Positions 9,128-18,937 of a stretch of 64,000 nt of DNA are shown here, piece by piece; within the stretch, counting starts at the first letter, position 1; every line of letters begins with the position of its first letter. The stretch is from Corynebacterium sp. NML140438 (GTDB lineage: Bacteria; Actinomycetota; Actinomycetes; Mycobacteriales; Mycobacteriaceae): assembly GCF_001875725.1 (NCBI RefSeq), contig NZ_MLCQ01000018.1, forward strand, positions 105,412 through 169,411, read 5' to 3'. Made by a program: the position numbers and the translations under genes. The notes under the pieces were generated by a model. The model had not been told where the DNA came from. It saw only the letters and a program-made list of their open reading frames with translations, and did no database searches.

Positions 9128-10678
9128 ATGGAAACAGCAACTGCACTCGACGGCCCACGTCTTTTGTCTTGGGCTCGCCGGGCAGCGGCAGAACTGGAAC
9201 GTCGCCGGCACGAGATCAACCAGCTCAACGTGTTCCCTGTGCCCGATGCTGACACTGGTTCAAACATGGCGCAGACGATGGCGGCGGCAGTCGAAGAGGC
9301 GTCGAAAAATTCTGGTGCGCAGTCCATGCAGGAGGTTGCAGAGGCGCTCGCTGTGGGAGCAATCCACGGCGCACGCGGAAACTCCGGTGTTGTACTTTCC
9401 CAAGTGATCCGGGGCGTTGCGCAAACCGCTGATGAGGAAACGCGGAGCGGACAGTTCATCGCGAACGCGCTCGCGCAGGCTGTACAGTTCGTCGACCGCG
9501 CAATCGCAGAACCCGTGGAGGGCACCGTCATCACTGTGCTCCGGGCAGCGTCGACTGCGGCGACACAGGCGCTCCACGAGGACGGGGGAGAAGCATCTGC
9601 TTTGAGCATTGCCGAAGCAGCCACAGAAGCAGCGCAAACCGCGCTCGCCCGCACCCCCTCACAACTGGAAGCGCTCCGGCAAGCAGATGTTGTCGACGCA
9701 GGAGGAACCGGGTTGGTGATCCTCCTGGAATCGCTTGTATACGAACTGAACGGGCAACCGTACGAGGCAGCACAATCAGTTGCACACGTGCACTCGCATG
9801 GGAGTGGCAAAGCAAACCTAGAAGTGATGTTCTTCTTCGAAGGCGACCTCGATGTCCTCGAGCATGAGCTGAGTACGATGGGTGACTGCCTGGTGATCGC
9901 ACGCAATGATGAGCGCAGCGGCAAAGTGCATATTCACTCCACCGAAGCAGGCGCAGTTATCGAGTGCGCGTTTGCCCGCGGGACCGTCACACAGCTGCAC
10001 CTCGAAGTTCTGCCAGATGAACCGGTCACCCAAACCCCCACGCGCCTGGTGATCGCAGTAACGCCCCCCGGATCACTCACGGACCTTTACACGCAGGCAG
10101 GGGCAGCCACCGTCGCCCCGAGCGAGAACATTGTCGCCGACATCCTTGCAGCAGTCCATAAGACCGAGGCACGCGAAGTCATCCTGCTGCCCAACGGGCT
10201 GCTCGACCAACGAAGCCTCGCCGCCGTGGAAAAAGCAACGCATGCCTTCGAGCAAAACATCACCTTGCTGCCCACAGTCAGGCTTGTATCAGGCATCGCG
10301 GCCCTCGCCGTCCACGATCCAGCCCAACCACTCGCAACCGCAGCGTTCACCATGTCGGAGGCCGCCGGCGAAATGCGCACCGCAGTCCTACAGCGCGCCC
10401 CTAAATCGGGATTGGTCCAGGGAGGAGCCGTCTCGAAAGGCGACATCATCGCCATGGCACACGGCGAAACACTCCTGATCGCCGACGACGCGTTAGCCGC
10501 CGTCGAAAAGACTTGCAAGCGTCTCCTCGAGCCAGGAGGCGAACAAGTTACCGTCCTCTTCGATACCGCAACACTGCACGCCGAAGACCTCGCAGCGCTC
10601 GAGGAAAAGCTCGACGTCGACGTCATCGTCTTCCCCGCAGACGGCCTCGGTGCGGTCGCCGAGATCGGAGTCGAATAA
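9128..10678 (+). CDS. DAK2-domain protein (fatty-acid-kinase FakA-like)
   Basis: This 516-residue protein has an N-terminal dihydroxyacetone-kinase DhaL/DAK2 domain carrying the Mg/ATP motif FPVPDADTGSNMAQT (about residues 37-51) and GARGNSGVVLSQ. A middle domain and a C-terminal DegV-like/FakA-C region follow (IVFPADGLGAVAEIG at the end). In Firmicutes FakA phosphorylates fatty acids held by FakB. No fakB is present here, so the substrate is inferred from family only. It is sandwiched between ung (11 bp) and recG (3 bp) in a tight operon, as in other corynebacteria. Confidence 0.9.
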   Translation: METATALDGPRLLSWARRAAAELERRRHEINQLNVFPVPDADTGSNMAQTMAAAVEEASKNSGAQSMQEVAEALAVGAIHGARGNSGVVLSQVIRGVAQTADEETRSGQFIANALAQAVQFVDRAIAEPVEGTVITVLRAASTAATQALHEDGGEASALSIAEAATEAAQTALARTPSQLEALRQADVVDAGGTGLVILLESLVYELNGQPYEAAQSVAHVHSHGSGKANLEVMFFFEGDLDVLEHELSTMGDCLVIARNDERSGKVHIHSTEAGAVIECAFARGTVTQLHLEVLPDEPVTQTPTRLVIAVTPPGSLTDLYTQAGAATVAPSENIVADILAAVHKTEAREVILLPNGLLDQRSLAAVEKATHAFEQNITLLPTVRLVSGIAALAVHDPAQPLATAAFTMSEAAGEMRTAVLQRAPKSGLVQGGAVSKGDIIAMAHGETLLIADDALAAVEKTCKRLLEPGGEQVTVLFDTATLHAEDLAALEEKLDVDVIVFPADGLGAVAEIGVE

Positions 10679-10681
10679 ACA

Positions 10682-12784
10682 GTGCTCGGAAACATCGACC
10701 CCAGGCCCCTCAACCTCGTCATACCCCTCAAACAAGCCAAAGCAATCACCAAACACCTTGGCTACAACACCTGCGGCGAACTCCTCGAGCACTACCCGCG
10801 CCGATACCTCCACTACGGCACAGCAACCGACCTCGCAGCCATCAACGATGGCGACACCCTCAGCATCGTCGGCGAAATCACCGCGACCCAACGCATCCCC
10901 AACCGGAAACACCCCAACCGTCCCATCTACCGCACCCACGTCTATGACGGAACCAACACCTTCACAGCGACGTTCTTCGGCTCCAACTACGCCATGCGCG
11001 TGCTCAAAGAGCACACCCGCGTCATGATGACCGGAAAAATCAGCACCTACCGCAACGAAATCCAATTCCAGCACCCAGATTTCGTACTTCTCGACGGCCC
11101 CACCCAAGCCACCGGAGCCCTCCGCCAACTCCAACACTTCGGCGACCTCGAAACAATCCTCTCCGGACGCGAATGGCTCCCTATCTACCCAGCAACAAAA
11201 CAGGTCAGCACGTGGACCATCATGGGGGCCATCCACACCATCCTCCAAAGCCTCCCCGAAATACCCGAACCCCTCGGAACAACCCCCAACGGATACATTT
11301 CGCGCGACATCGCCATTCGAACCATCCACCAGCCAGACGCCGAGGGACCCGAACCCGCCCGCCAACGCCTCAAGTACGACGAAGCCATGACCGTCGCGCT
11401 CGCCATGAGCGTGCGACGCACCGACGCAAACAACCACAACGCGCCAGCCCTTCCTCAGCAGCCAGATGGAGAGCAATCCCGGCTCATTACACAGCTGCCA
11501 TACCCACTCACCGGCGGGCAACAGCGGGTCATCCGAGAAATCTCCACCGACCTGGCGCACGCTCACCCGATGAGCCGTCTTCTCCAAGGCGAGGTAGGCT
11601 CCGGTAAAACCATCGTCGCATTGATCAGCATGCTCCAAGCTGTCGACAATGGCGCTCAAGCAGCGCTGCTTGCCCCAACGGAAGTCCTCGCGCAGCAACA
11701 CGCGCGTTCGCTGACAGAGACGCTCATGCGCGCCGGGCTGCACACGACCGTGGTGCCACTGACAGGTTCCATGCCGACGGCCCAGAAGCAGGACTCGCTA
11801 CTCAAGATCGTCTCGGGAGAGGCGGATATCGTTGTGGGCACGCATGCGTTGATTCAGGACAGTGTGGAGTTCTTCAACCTCGGTTTCGTTATCGTCGACG
11901 AGCAGCACCGCTTTGGAGTCGAGCAGCGTGACCGCCTGCGTGCGAAGTCAGGGGATCAGACTCCACACCTGCTCGTCATGACGGCAACGCCGATTCCGCG
12001 CACGATCGCGATGACTGTCTTCGGTGACCTCGAGGTATCAGTGCTCAACGAGCTGCCGGGCGGGAGGAAACCGATCCAGTCCTCGGTGGTTCCGGAGTTC
12101 AAGCCGACGTGGATTGCGCGTGCCTGGGAGAAAATGCGAGAGGACGTCGCGGCTGGCCACCAGGTCTACATAGTGTGCCCGCGCATTGACGGTGAGGGCG
12201 GCGTCCTTGAAACCGCCGAGTGGCTGCGCGCTACGGAGTTTCCGAACCTGCACGTGGATGTACTTCACGGCAAGATGCACGCCGAAGAGAAAGACGCCGT
12301 GATGTCCGATTTCGCGGCGGGTGGCATCGACATCTTGGTGGCAACAACCGTCATTGAGGTCGGCGTGGACGTGCCAAACGCAACGGTGATGATGGTGCGA
12401 GAGTCCGAACAATTCGGTGTATCGCAGTTACACCAGCTGCGAGGTCGCGTCGGGCGCGGCGGCAACCAGTCGCTCTGTCTCTTCCATACTTTGGCAGAAG
12501 AGGGCAGCGATGCGTTTCAGCGCGTTTGGGAGGTTGCTCAGACAAGCGACGGTTTTGCCCTTGCCGACCTCGATCTGCGCCATCGCCGCGAAGGAGATGT
12601 CCTTGGTACCGAACAGTCAGGTATCCGACGCACCTTCAAGCTAATCGACTTGATCGAGGACTACGAGATAGTCACACGGGCGTATCGCGATGCGGCACGC
12701 TTTGTTGAGGAAGATCTCGAGAAGGCTCGATCACTGAGTGCACACCTGCAAGACGAGGACTTTGTGTACCTAGAAAAGAGCTAA
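10682..12784 (+). CDS. recG: ATP-dependent DNA helicase RecG
   Basis: It remodels stalled forks and Holliday junctions. An N-terminal wedge/OB domain spans about residues 1-230. Helicase motifs follow: GEVGSGKTIVALI (Walker A), VDEQHRFGVEQRDRLR (motif II), TATPIPRTIA (III), and TTVIEVGVDVPNA and QLRGRVGRGG (V and VI). 700 residues. GTG start 3 bp after the DAK2 gene. Codon use in the first ~260 codons is strikingly C/A-ending compared with the rest of the gene. Confidence 0.97.
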   Translation: MLGNIDPRPLNLVIPLKQAKAITKHLGYNTCGELLEHYPRRYLHYGTATDLAAINDGDTLSIVGEITATQRIPNRKHPNRPIYRTHVYDGTNTFTATFFGSNYAMRVLKEHTRVMMTGKISTYRNEIQFQHPDFVLLDGPTQATGALRQLQHFGDLETILSGREWLPIYPATKQVSTWTIMGAIHTILQSLPEIPEPLGTTPNGYISRDIAIRTIHQPDAEGPEPARQRLKYDEAMTVALAMSVRRTDANNHNAPALPQQPDGEQSRLITQLPYPLTGGQQRVIREISTDLAHAHPMSRLLQGEVGSGKTIVALISMLQAVDNGAQAALLAPTEVLAQQHARSLTETLMRAGLHTTVVPLTGSMPTAQKQDSLLKIVSGEADIVVGTHALIQDSVEFFNLGFVIVDEQHRFGVEQRDRLRAKSGDQTPHLLVMTATPIPRTIAMTVFGDLEVSVLNELPGGRKPIQSSVVPEFKPTWIARAWEKMREDVAAGHQVYIVCPRIDGEGGVLETAEWLRATEFPNLHVDVLHGKMHAEEKDAVMSDFAAGGIDILVATTVIEVGVDVPNATVMMVRESEQFGVSQLHQLRGRVGRGGNQSLCLFHTLAEEGSDAFQRVWEVAQTSDGFALADLDLRHRREGDVLGTEQSGIRRTFKLIDLIEDYEIVTRAYRDAARFVEEDLEKARSLSAHLQDEDFVYLEKS

Positions 12785-12791
12785 AGCTAGA

Positions 12792-13385
12792 GTGAGTACC
12801 ATGAATCGCATCATTTCTGGTGAAGCCCGCGGACGCAAGATCAAAGTTCCCCCGGAGGGGACCCGTCCTACATCTGATCGGGCACGGGAAGGCCTCTTTT
12901 CGTCGCTGCAGGTCCGCTTTGGGTTCCCGGGGCAGCGAGTGCTGGACCTTTTCGCGGGATCAGGAGCGTTAGGCCTCGAGGCGGCCTCCCGTGGCGCTGA
13001 AGAAGTAGTGCTGGTTGAGGACGACCCGAAAGCAGTCGCCGTGATCGAGCACAACGCGAGCGTTGTGGGGCACCCAAACACCCGCATCGAGCCTGTGAAG
13101 GTCTCCACGTTCGTGGCACGCGCGCCACGCCAGCACTTTTCCATGGTGCTTGCTGACCCGCCATACGACCTCGCCGATGAAGCAGTCGCCGAAATGGTCA
13201 CCGCACTGCAGGAGCTACTTGTCGACGGCGCCGTTGTCGTCATCGAGCGGCACCGCGAAAGCCCCGAGACCGCATGGCCACCAGCCTTCACCCCAACGGG
13301 TCAGAAGCTGAAGAAGCGCCTCTACGGGATCGCCAGATTCGATATGGCAGTGTATACGGCGCCTTCGGGCAGCCAGGAGGTGTAA
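12792..13385 (+). CDS. rsmD: 16S rRNA (guanine966-N2)-methyltransferase
   Basis: This is a SAM-dependent methyltransferase acting on assembled small subunits. The N-terminus RIISGEARGRKIKVP and TRPTSDRAREGLFSSL is typical, followed by the SAM loop LDLFAGSGALGLEAASRGA and the catalytic DPPYD. GTG 12792 and ATG 12801 are both in frame, and the second gives the shorter classic N-terminus. It ends 3 bp before coaD, the common rsmD-coaD pairing of bacteria. Confidence 0.95.
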   Translation: MSTMNRIISGEARGRKIKVPPEGTRPTSDRAREGLFSSLQVRFGFPGQRVLDLFAGSGALGLEAASRGAEEVVLVEDDPKAVAVIEHNASVVGHPNTRIEPVKVSTFVARAPRQHFSMVLADPPYDLADEAVAEMVTALQELLVDGAVVVIERHRESPETAWPPAFTPTGQKLKKRLYGIARFDMAVYTAPSGSQEV

Positions 13386-13388
13386 GTA

Positions 13389-13898
13389 ATGGCGCAGGCA
13401 CCAACCGAGCACCGCAACGTCGCCGTGTGTCCTGGCTCGTTCGATCCGTTTACCAATGGGCACCTTGACATCGTTGATCGAGCTCGGCGCCACTTCGACG
13501 AAGTAGTCGTCCTTGTAACGGGTAACCCAACCAAGCAAACCGGCATGTTTACAGTCGCGGAGCGAGTCGCTTTGATCCAGTTCGCGGTCGCCGATATGCC
13601 GAACGTGAGAGCAGATAGTTGGGGAGGGTTGCTGGTCGACTACACCAGCGCTCACGGAATTAACGCCCTGGTCAAAGGGCTGCGCTCGTCGGTTGACTAC
13701 GAGTATGAGCTGCCGATGGCGCAGATGAATCGGCGCCTTACGGGGGTTGAAACGTTCTTTCTGCTTACCGACGAGAAGTACGGCTACATCTCGTCTTCGT
13801 TGTGCAAGGAAGTCGCTCGCTTCGGCGGCGACATCGCAGGGCTTGTACCACCAACGGTCATGCAGGCGATGAGCGAACGTCTCAACGAAGCAAAGTAG
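13389..13898 (+). CDS. coaD: phosphopantetheine adenylyltransferase
   Basis: It transfers AMP to 4'-phosphopantetheine, the penultimate step of coenzyme A synthesis. The nucleotidyl-transferase motif GSFDPFTNGHLDIV lies near residue 16, KGLRSSVDYEYE mid-protein and YGYISSSLCKEVARFGG near the C-terminus. 169 residues. A strong ribosome site (CAGGAGG) precedes the ATG. It is the last gene of the ung-recG-rsmD-coaD run; the other late CoA gene, coaE, lies at 37.3 kb. Confidence 0.97.
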   Translation: MAQAPTEHRNVAVCPGSFDPFTNGHLDIVDRARRHFDEVVVLVTGNPTKQTGMFTVAERVALIQFAVADMPNVRADSWGGLLVDYTSAHGINALVKGLRSSVDYEYELPMAQMNRRLTGVETFFLLTDEKYGYISSSLCKEVARFGGDIAGLVPPTVMQAMSERLNEAK

Positions 13899-13942
13899 AA
13901 GCCCGGCAGATCAACCAACACGCTCTACCGGGCTCGGGCTTC
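13898..13942 (+). terminator. hairpin between convergent coaD and the ABC importer
   Basis: GAAGCCCGG immediately after the coaD stop can pair in two ways: AGCCCGG with CCGGGCT (13928-13934), or GAAGCCC with GGGCTTC (13936-13942). There is no long T-run. The position between convergent genes fits a shared terminator. Confidence 0.5.
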
Positions 13943-13950
13943 ATGCGTAA

Positions 13951-14739
13951 CTAGAAAATTGTGGACAGGAAAGCCTTCGTCCGTTCCTTTTGCGGATTGT
14001 CCAGCACTTGCTCCGGGGTACCGTATTCGACGATCTGGCCGTCCGCCATAAATGCGACGCGATCGGCGACCTCGCGAGCGAATGCCATTTCATGCGTGAC
14101 CACCAGCATCGTCATGCCATCCTGGGCGAGCTGCTTCATCACCCGCAACACTTCGCCGACAAGCTCTGGGTCGAGTGCGGACGTGGGCTCGTCGAAAAGC
14201 ATGAGCTTTGGATCCATCGCGACCGAACGCGCGATGGCGACGCGCTGTTGCTGACCACCCGAAAGCTGGATTGGGTACGCATCAGCTTTCGACTCAAGAC
14301 CAACCATGCGCAGCAGCTCTAGAGCGCGGACCTTCGCTTTCTCTGGAGACTCACCTTTGACATGGACGGGAGCCTCAATAATGTTGTCCAGCACGGTGCG
14401 GTGCCCGAACAAGTTAAAGTTCTGAAACACCATCCCGATGTCGCGGCGCTGCACAGCAGCGTCCTTCTCGCTCATTTCGTAGAGCGTGCCGTTCTTCTCG
14501 CGGTAACCAATCAGATCACCATCGACGTAGAGACGGCCGGCAGTGACCTTTTCAAGGTGGTTCACGCACCGCAGGAACGTGGACTTACCGGAGCCCGATG
14601 GGCCGATCAGGCAGGTGACAGAGCCGGGAGCGACCTCGAGGTTAATACCTTTGAGTACCTCCAAGTTGCCGAAGGACTTCCACACGTCAATCGCTTGGAT
14701 CATCGGAGTCTGGGCAGGGGAAGAAGTAGTAGCGGCCAT
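13951..14739 (-). CDS. polar amino-acid ABC transporter, ATP-binding protein
   Basis: This 262-residue ATPase of the GlnQ/HisP type has Walker [14 protein letters not shown], the signature [14 protein letters not shown], Walker [15 protein letters not shown] and the switch histidine in VVTHEMAFA. It is the last gene of a three-gene minus-strand operon after the substrate-binding lipoprotein and the permease, with 2 bp to the permease stop. The substrate class is inferred from family only. Confidence 0.93.
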   Translation of the reverse strand: MAATTSSPAQTPMIQAIDVWKSFGNLEVLKGINLEVAPGSVTCLIGPSGSGKSTFLRCVNHLEKVTAGRLYVDGDLIGYREKNGTLYEMSEKDAAVQRRDIGMVFQNFNLFGHRTVLDNIIEAPVHVKGESPEKAKVRALELLRMVGLESKADAYPIQLSGGQQQRVAIARSVAMDPKLMLFDEPTSALDPELVGEVLRVMKQLAQDGMTMLVVTHEMAFAREVADRVAFMADGQIVEYGTPEQVLDNPQKERTKAFLSTIF

Positions 14740-14741
14740 GG

Positions 14742-15683
14742 TTACCGTTGGTTCCTTTCAGGAGCTTCAATGATCTCTACGTTGTTCGGGATTGTGCCTT
14801 CGGCATCCGCCAAACTTGCCAACTGACGGGCAGTGAGCTGGCGGGTGGCGCCGCGGTCGAAATACCGCTCCAAGTAATGTTGGGCGACCATCAGCAGGGA
14901 CGTAATAACCAGGTACCACGTTGCTGCGACAAGCAATAGCGGAACAGGCTGGAACAGTGCTGCAGCGATATCCATCGAGCGGCCGTACAGCTCCAACGAG
15001 TAAGGAACCGCAACCACCAACGAAGACGTCTTCAGCAAGGAGATGAACTCGTTGCCTGTCGGCGGGATAATGATGCGCATCGCCTGGGGGAGGACCGTCC
15101 TCGTCATGGTCTGCGACCAGCTCATGCCAAGAGACTTCGACGCCTCGATCTGACCTTCTGGCACCGCAGAGACACCCGAACGAACGATCTCTGCCATGTA
15201 GGCGGCCTCATTCAGACCCAGGCCAACGACGGCGAGTGCAAAGGCGGAAGAAGTGAACGGGTCAAGAGATATCTGGGTGAAGCCGAGATTAATCGAGTCG
15301 TAAATCGCACCAATCAGGCCCCAGAACATGAGCTGCACGTACACCGGGGTGCCACGGAAAACCCAGAGGAAAACCCAGCTCACGGTGCGGAAGACTGGAT
15401 TCGGGCTCATGCGCATCACTGCAAGAAGCACACCGCCAACCACGCCGATAATCATGGCAAGGACCGTAATAGCAATGGTGTGCAGTGCTGCTACCGCAAT
15501 CCGGGTATCGAAGAGGTACTGCGCGTAGGTACCCCACCCATAGGCTTCGTTCTTGGCAGCGCCGATCACAAACCAGACAACGAGGATTCCAAGCAGGATC
15601 GCAAGCGCCCAACGCCCTGGATGACGTAACGGCTTCGCTTCAATCCTGGCTGGCCGACTGGTGCTTGTAGATGATGTAGTCAT
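14742..15683 (-). CDS. polar amino-acid ABC transporter, permease
   Basis: This 313-residue inner-membrane protein has hydrophobic segments at about residues 25-45, 75-100, 110-130, 155-180 and 245-265. The EAA loop, which contacts the ATPase, reads [22 protein letters not shown]-terminal cytosolic tail of about 40 residues is longer than usual. One permease only, so it probably works as a homodimer. It lies 6 bp downstream of the binding-protein gene. Confidence 0.92.
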   Translation of the reverse strand: MTTSSTSTSRPARIEAKPLRHPGRWALAILLGILVVWFVIGAAKNEAYGWGTYAQYLFDTRIAVAALHTIAITVLAMIIGVVGGVLLAVMRMSPNPVFRTVSWVFLWVFRGTPVYVQLMFWGLIGAIYDSINLGFTQISLDPFTSSAFALAVVGLGLNEAAYMAEIVRSGVSAVPEGQIEASKSLGMSWSQTMTRTVLPQAMRIIIPPTGNEFISLLKTSSLVVAVPYSLELYGRSMDIAAALFQPVPLLLVAATWYLVITSLLMVAQHYLERYFDRGATRQLTARQLASLADAEGTIPNNVEIIEAPERNQR

Positions 15684-15689
15684 GGTCTG

Positions 15690-16613
15690 TTAGTTCCATT
15701 CTGTAAGGGGCTGTTCGTTAATGAGCGCGGTATCGAGCAGGCCGGTGTGTACATTCCACTGCGCTAGGATGCGCTCGTAGTCGCCGGTGTCAATGAGATG
15801 CTGCATTGCGCGGGCGAGAGCGGTACTCAGCTCGGAGTCCTTCGGTACTGCGATACCGTAGGGAGCGGCGTCGAACATATCGCCCACCAGCTCTAGTTTG
15901 CCGTCAGAGCGTTCGACCGCCCACGATGTCACAGGGGAGTCAGCGCTGAGCGCGTCAGCTCGGCCTACAAGTGCTGCGAGCGCTGCGTTGTCGGAGGTAT
16001 CGAAGGACAGGACCGTGATAGGAGGCTTTCCTGCCTCGATGCACGCATCGTTCTTCGGGCGAACATCGTCGGTTTCGGAAACGGTTGTGCGCTGTACCGC
16101 GACGGTGAGGCCACAGGCGTTCTCCGGGTCCACGTTGGACCCGGCGGGTTGCGCCCACTGGATTCCGGCGTAGAGGAAGTTCACGAAGTCGAAGCTCTTG
16201 CGACGCTCTTCGTTATCAGTAAATCCCGACATGCCCGCGTCAAGGCTGCCAGCTTGAACCGCTGGCAGGATCATGGAGAAATCCATTTCTTGCGGGTCAA
16301 ACTCAAGGCCCATGATCGAGGCGAGCGCACGTCCGAGGTCAAGCTCCAAGCCGATCAGGTTGCCTTGCGAGTCTTTAAACTCGAACGGAGCGAACGGCGG
16401 GTTTGCGCCAATTGAGAACTTGCCGTCTTTCGCAACTTCTTCAGGGACCATCGCCGCAATTTCCGGCACCGTAGCAGGCTCGATTGATTCCCAGCCCTCT
16501 GGGTTGCCGCCCTCGACGTTTGTGACGCAGCCACTCAGCAGACCAATGCTCAGCATAAGTGAGAACGCGCTGACAGCCTTCGCTGCCTTGCCGAAGCGTT
16601 TGTTTTGGTTCAT
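15690..16613 (-). CDS. amino-acid ABC transporter, substrate-binding lipoprotein
   Basis: 307 residues. The signal peptide ends in the lipobox LLSGC (Cys about residue 29), so the mature protein is lipid-anchored outside the membrane. The body is a type-II periplasmic binding fold (SBP_bac_3) with FSIGANPPFAPFEFKDSQG, LELDLGRALA and AGSLDAGMSGFTDNEERRK. It is the first gene of the importer operon. Ligand unknown; the family binds polar or charged amino acids. Confidence 0.93.
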   Translation of the reverse strand: MNQNKRFGKAAKAVSAFSLMLSIGLLSGCVTNVEGGNPEGWESIEPATVPEIAAMVPEEVAKDGKFSIGANPPFAPFEFKDSQGNLIGLELDLGRALASIMGLEFDPQEMDFSMILPAVQAGSLDAGMSGFTDNEERRKSFDFVNFLYAGIQWAQPAGSNVDPENACGLTVAVQRTTVSETDDVRPKNDACIEAGKPPITVLSFDTSDNAALAALVGRADALSADSPVTSWAVERSDGKLELVGDMFDAAPYGIAVPKDSELSTALARAMQHLIDTGDYERILAQWNVHTGLLDTALINEQPLTEWN

Positions 16614-16643
16614 TATTTTTCGACCTTGTTTATGGGGTTGTTT

Positions 16644-17198
16644 CTAGCGCATGGTTGGAAGCGTGCGAAGCCCACGCATGATGAGCTCTACCGTCTGTCC
16701 AATGAGAAACACGCTTAAGATTCCGAGGAGAACTGGAGCAGTTGCTTGGCTTGACCCCTGCGAACTTTGAGCGAAATCTCCGGTGAATAACCCGCGAACC
16801 ATATTCGAGGAGCCCTGAATTTCAGCCTTGGTCCACTCAACGGGGTTTGCGGTACTTGGTATCGACGATCCCTTCGCCCATCCCTGGACAACATCCTTTC
16901 CGTCGCCTTCTGCCATGCCATCCGTCCACTTCAGGAATAATTCCGAGCTGGAGATCTTCTGCACAGGATTCTTCTCGGGCGGAATATAGAGAGGATCGTT
17001 TTCAGGATCTTGATCCAGGGAGCTGGACTTTTCGTCCTTGGAATCGCTGGCGTCTTTCTCGGGAGTCTTGTCAATGTCTGAAGAACTCGTCGCTGGGGTG
17101 TCAGGTGTCGCAGTTTCCGCGAGCGCTGATGGGGTACCCGTCGGAGCCGTTGCGATGAGAGAAGCCGCGATGGCCGCGGCTGTGATACGTTTGCGCAT
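16644..17198 (-). CDS. secreted or membrane-anchored hypothetical protein
   Basis: 184 residues. A signal peptide (MRKRITAAAIAASLIATAP, cut near ALAETA at about residue 27) is followed by a low-complexity Asp/Ser/Lys-rich stretch (about 28-75), a short conserved-looking segment with WTDGMAEGDGKD, and a C-terminal hydrophobic helix near residues 155-172 ending in a basic tail. This reads as a surface protein held by a C-terminal anchor. It lies 30 bp upstream of the importer operon on the same strand. No family recognised. Confidence 0.75.
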   Translation of the reverse strand: MRKRITAAAIAASLIATAPTGTPSALAETATPDTPATSSSDIDKTPEKDASDSKDEKSSSLDQDPENDPLYIPPEKNPVQKISSSELFLKWTDGMAEGDGKDVVQGWAKGSSIPSTANPVEWTKAEIQGSSNMVRGLFTGDFAQSSQGSSQATAPVLLGILSVFLIGQTVELIMRGLRTLPTMR

Positions 17199-17250
17199 GA
17201 GTGAATAATACCCATTCGGGTAGTTTCATGCTACCGAATTGTAGAAATCT

Positions 17251-17277
17251 ACCCCCAAGCCAGCATGGCCTGGGGGT
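17251..17277 (-). terminator. terminator of the hypCD transcript
   Basis: An 11-bp stem with one mismatch (17251-17261 with 17267-17277) and a 5-nt loop lies just beyond the hypD stop on the minus strand. It is followed on that strand by AGATTTCTAC. It marks the left edge of the hydrogenase island. Confidence 0.65.
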
Positions 17278-17285
17278 ATCGAACG

Positions 17286-18425
17286 TTAGGAGAGGGAAGA
17301 AGTCGTGATTTTATCAATTCTGCCGAAGTTGTAATATGCGGCACAGGCACCCTCAGGAGAAACCATACAGGTACCGATCGGGGTATCCGGAGTGCACGCT
17401 GTACCGAAGACTTTGCACTGCCACGGCTTGATGTGTCCGGTAAGCACCGACCCACATTCGCACGCGGCGGGATCTTCAACTCGGTTGCCAGGCACATCGA
17501 AGATGCGCTCAGCATCCCATTTGGCAAACTCCTCCGAAATTGCCATCCCCGAATTTGGAAGCACCCCGAGGCCACGCCACTCAAACTCATCACGGATGTC
17601 GAAGACGCGATTCAACAGTGCTTGCGCAGAGGGGTTCCCCTCTGGGCGGACGACGCGAGCGTACTGGTTTTGCACGCGAGCCTTGCCTGCGGCAATTTCG
17701 CCCGAAGTGAACTGCTCCAGCAGTTGTGCAACGCCCTGGAGGATGTCTAGTGGCTCGAACCCACAGACGGAGACCGGTCGGTTGAATTCTTCGGCGAGGA
17801 AATCGAATGCCTTCGTGCCAACCACGGTTGCTACGTGTCCTGGTCCGATAAAGCCATCAACCTCAGTGACTCCACCGTTTGCGATTGCGCGCAGGGGTGG
17901 CTCGATCGTCACGTGGTTCGAAAAGATGGAGAAGTTCGGGATATTGCGCTGCTTGGCCGCGGTGAGCGTGACTGCAGTGGATGGCGTCGTCGTCTCGAAG
18001 CCAATTGCGAAGAAGATAACGTGTTTGTCTGGGTTCTCCTCAGCAATCTTGAGCGAATCCAGCGGAGAGTAGACGAAGCGGACGTCGCAGCCGCGTGCAC
18101 GAGCCTGCAAGAGCGACTCCTCGGAGCCCGGAACACGCATCATGTCGCCGAATGTCGTCAAGATAACGTCGGGCTGATTCGCAAGCCAGAGTGCATCATC
18201 GACCCTGCCCATTGGGATGACACAAACCGGGCAGCCGGGGCCGTGGACGAGATCGATTGAGTCGGGGAGGAGGTTTTCGAGACCGTAACGGTAGATAGTG
18301 TGCGTGTGCCCACCGCAAATCTCCATGAGTTTAATCGGGCGTTCGAGGTGCTTTGCTTGTTCCTCGATAGTCGCAATCAGCTGACGGGCTGCAGCTGGGT
18401 CACGAAACTCATCAACGAATTTCAT
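17286..18425 (-). CDS. hypD: hydrogenase maturation factor HypD
   Basis: This is the iron-sulphur scaffold that, with HypC, builds the Fe(CN)2CO moiety of [NiFe] hydrogenase. The family motifs are present: ICGGHTHTIYRYGL, the thiol-redox site HGPGCPVC, GFETTTPSTA, and the C-terminal [4Fe-4S] region with cysteines in CECGSVL, WQCKVFGTAC and GTCMVSPEGACAAYY. 379 residues, normal length. It is downstream of hypC in a two-gene minus-strand operon. Confidence 0.97.
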   Translation of the reverse strand: MKFVDEFRDPAAARQLIATIEEQAKHLERPIKLMEICGGHTHTIYRYGLENLLPDSIDLVHGPGCPVCVIPMGRVDDALWLANQPDVILTTFGDMMRVPGSEESLLQARARGCDVRFVYSPLDSLKIAEENPDKHVIFFAIGFETTTPSTAVTLTAAKQRNIPNFSIFSNHVTIEPPLRAIANGGVTEVDGFIGPGHVATVVGTKAFDFLAEEFNRPVSVCGFEPLDILQGVAQLLEQFTSGEIAAGKARVQNQYARVVRPEGNPSAQALLNRVFDIRDEFEWRGLGVLPNSGMAISEEFAKWDAERIFDVPGNRVEDPAACECGSVLTGHIKPWQCKVFGTACTPDTPIGTCMVSPEGACAAYYNFGRIDKITTSSLS

Positions 18426-18452
18426 GTTGGGTCCTTTCTTCGGAACGTGGGC

Positions 18453-18722
18453 TTAATCGATTCTTGAAGTCGTGAAAGAATCGAGTTCGTCCTCAAACGT
18501 GTTCGCGCCGAGTTGTTGAATTTGTTGCAGCGTCGTTGCAGCCTCTTCCTCATCAATTTTGGAAAGTGCAAAACCGACGTGTACGAGTACCCATTCGCCG
18601 ACTTCGAGGCCTTCTTCAACGAGAAGGTCGGTTGAGATCGCACGGGTTACACCCGAAATGCTGACCGTGGCGCGGGTAGGGTCTTTAATTTCGACAACCT
18701 GCGCTGGAACTCCCAGACACAT
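18453..18722 (-). CDS. hypC: hydrogenase maturation chaperone HypC (copy 1)
   Basis: This 89-residue chaperone carries the Fe(CN)2CO unit from HypD to the large subunit. The start is fixed by MCLGVPAQVVEI, because Cys2 is the functional residue exposed after Met removal; the frame is open 12 codons further up. The C-terminal part (DEEEAATTLQQIQQL) is typical. It lies 27 bp upstream of hypD. A second, shorter-tailed HypC paralogue lies at 30.1 kb. Confidence 0.95.
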   Translation of the reverse strand: MCLGVPAQVVEIKDPTRATVSISGVTRAISTDLLVEEGLEVGEWVLVHVGFALSKIDEEEAATTLQQIQQLGANTFEDELDSFTTSRID

Positions 18723-18937
18723 AAATACAGAGCCTTCCATCACTTGGATTAATGTCACACATTTTCGTGCTTATTCCGTTCTACATTATCGCCTACCCTT
18801 CGCGCTTTTCTAAACGCGACGTCCGTCGAGGGACGTGAGCACCCCAAGCTGAGGCGACAGCGGTAGAATCCACATTCGGAACTATTCGTAGCAATTCCAT
18901 GTGATGGCTAGTTGCGAAAGAAGAAAGGGAAAGTGCT

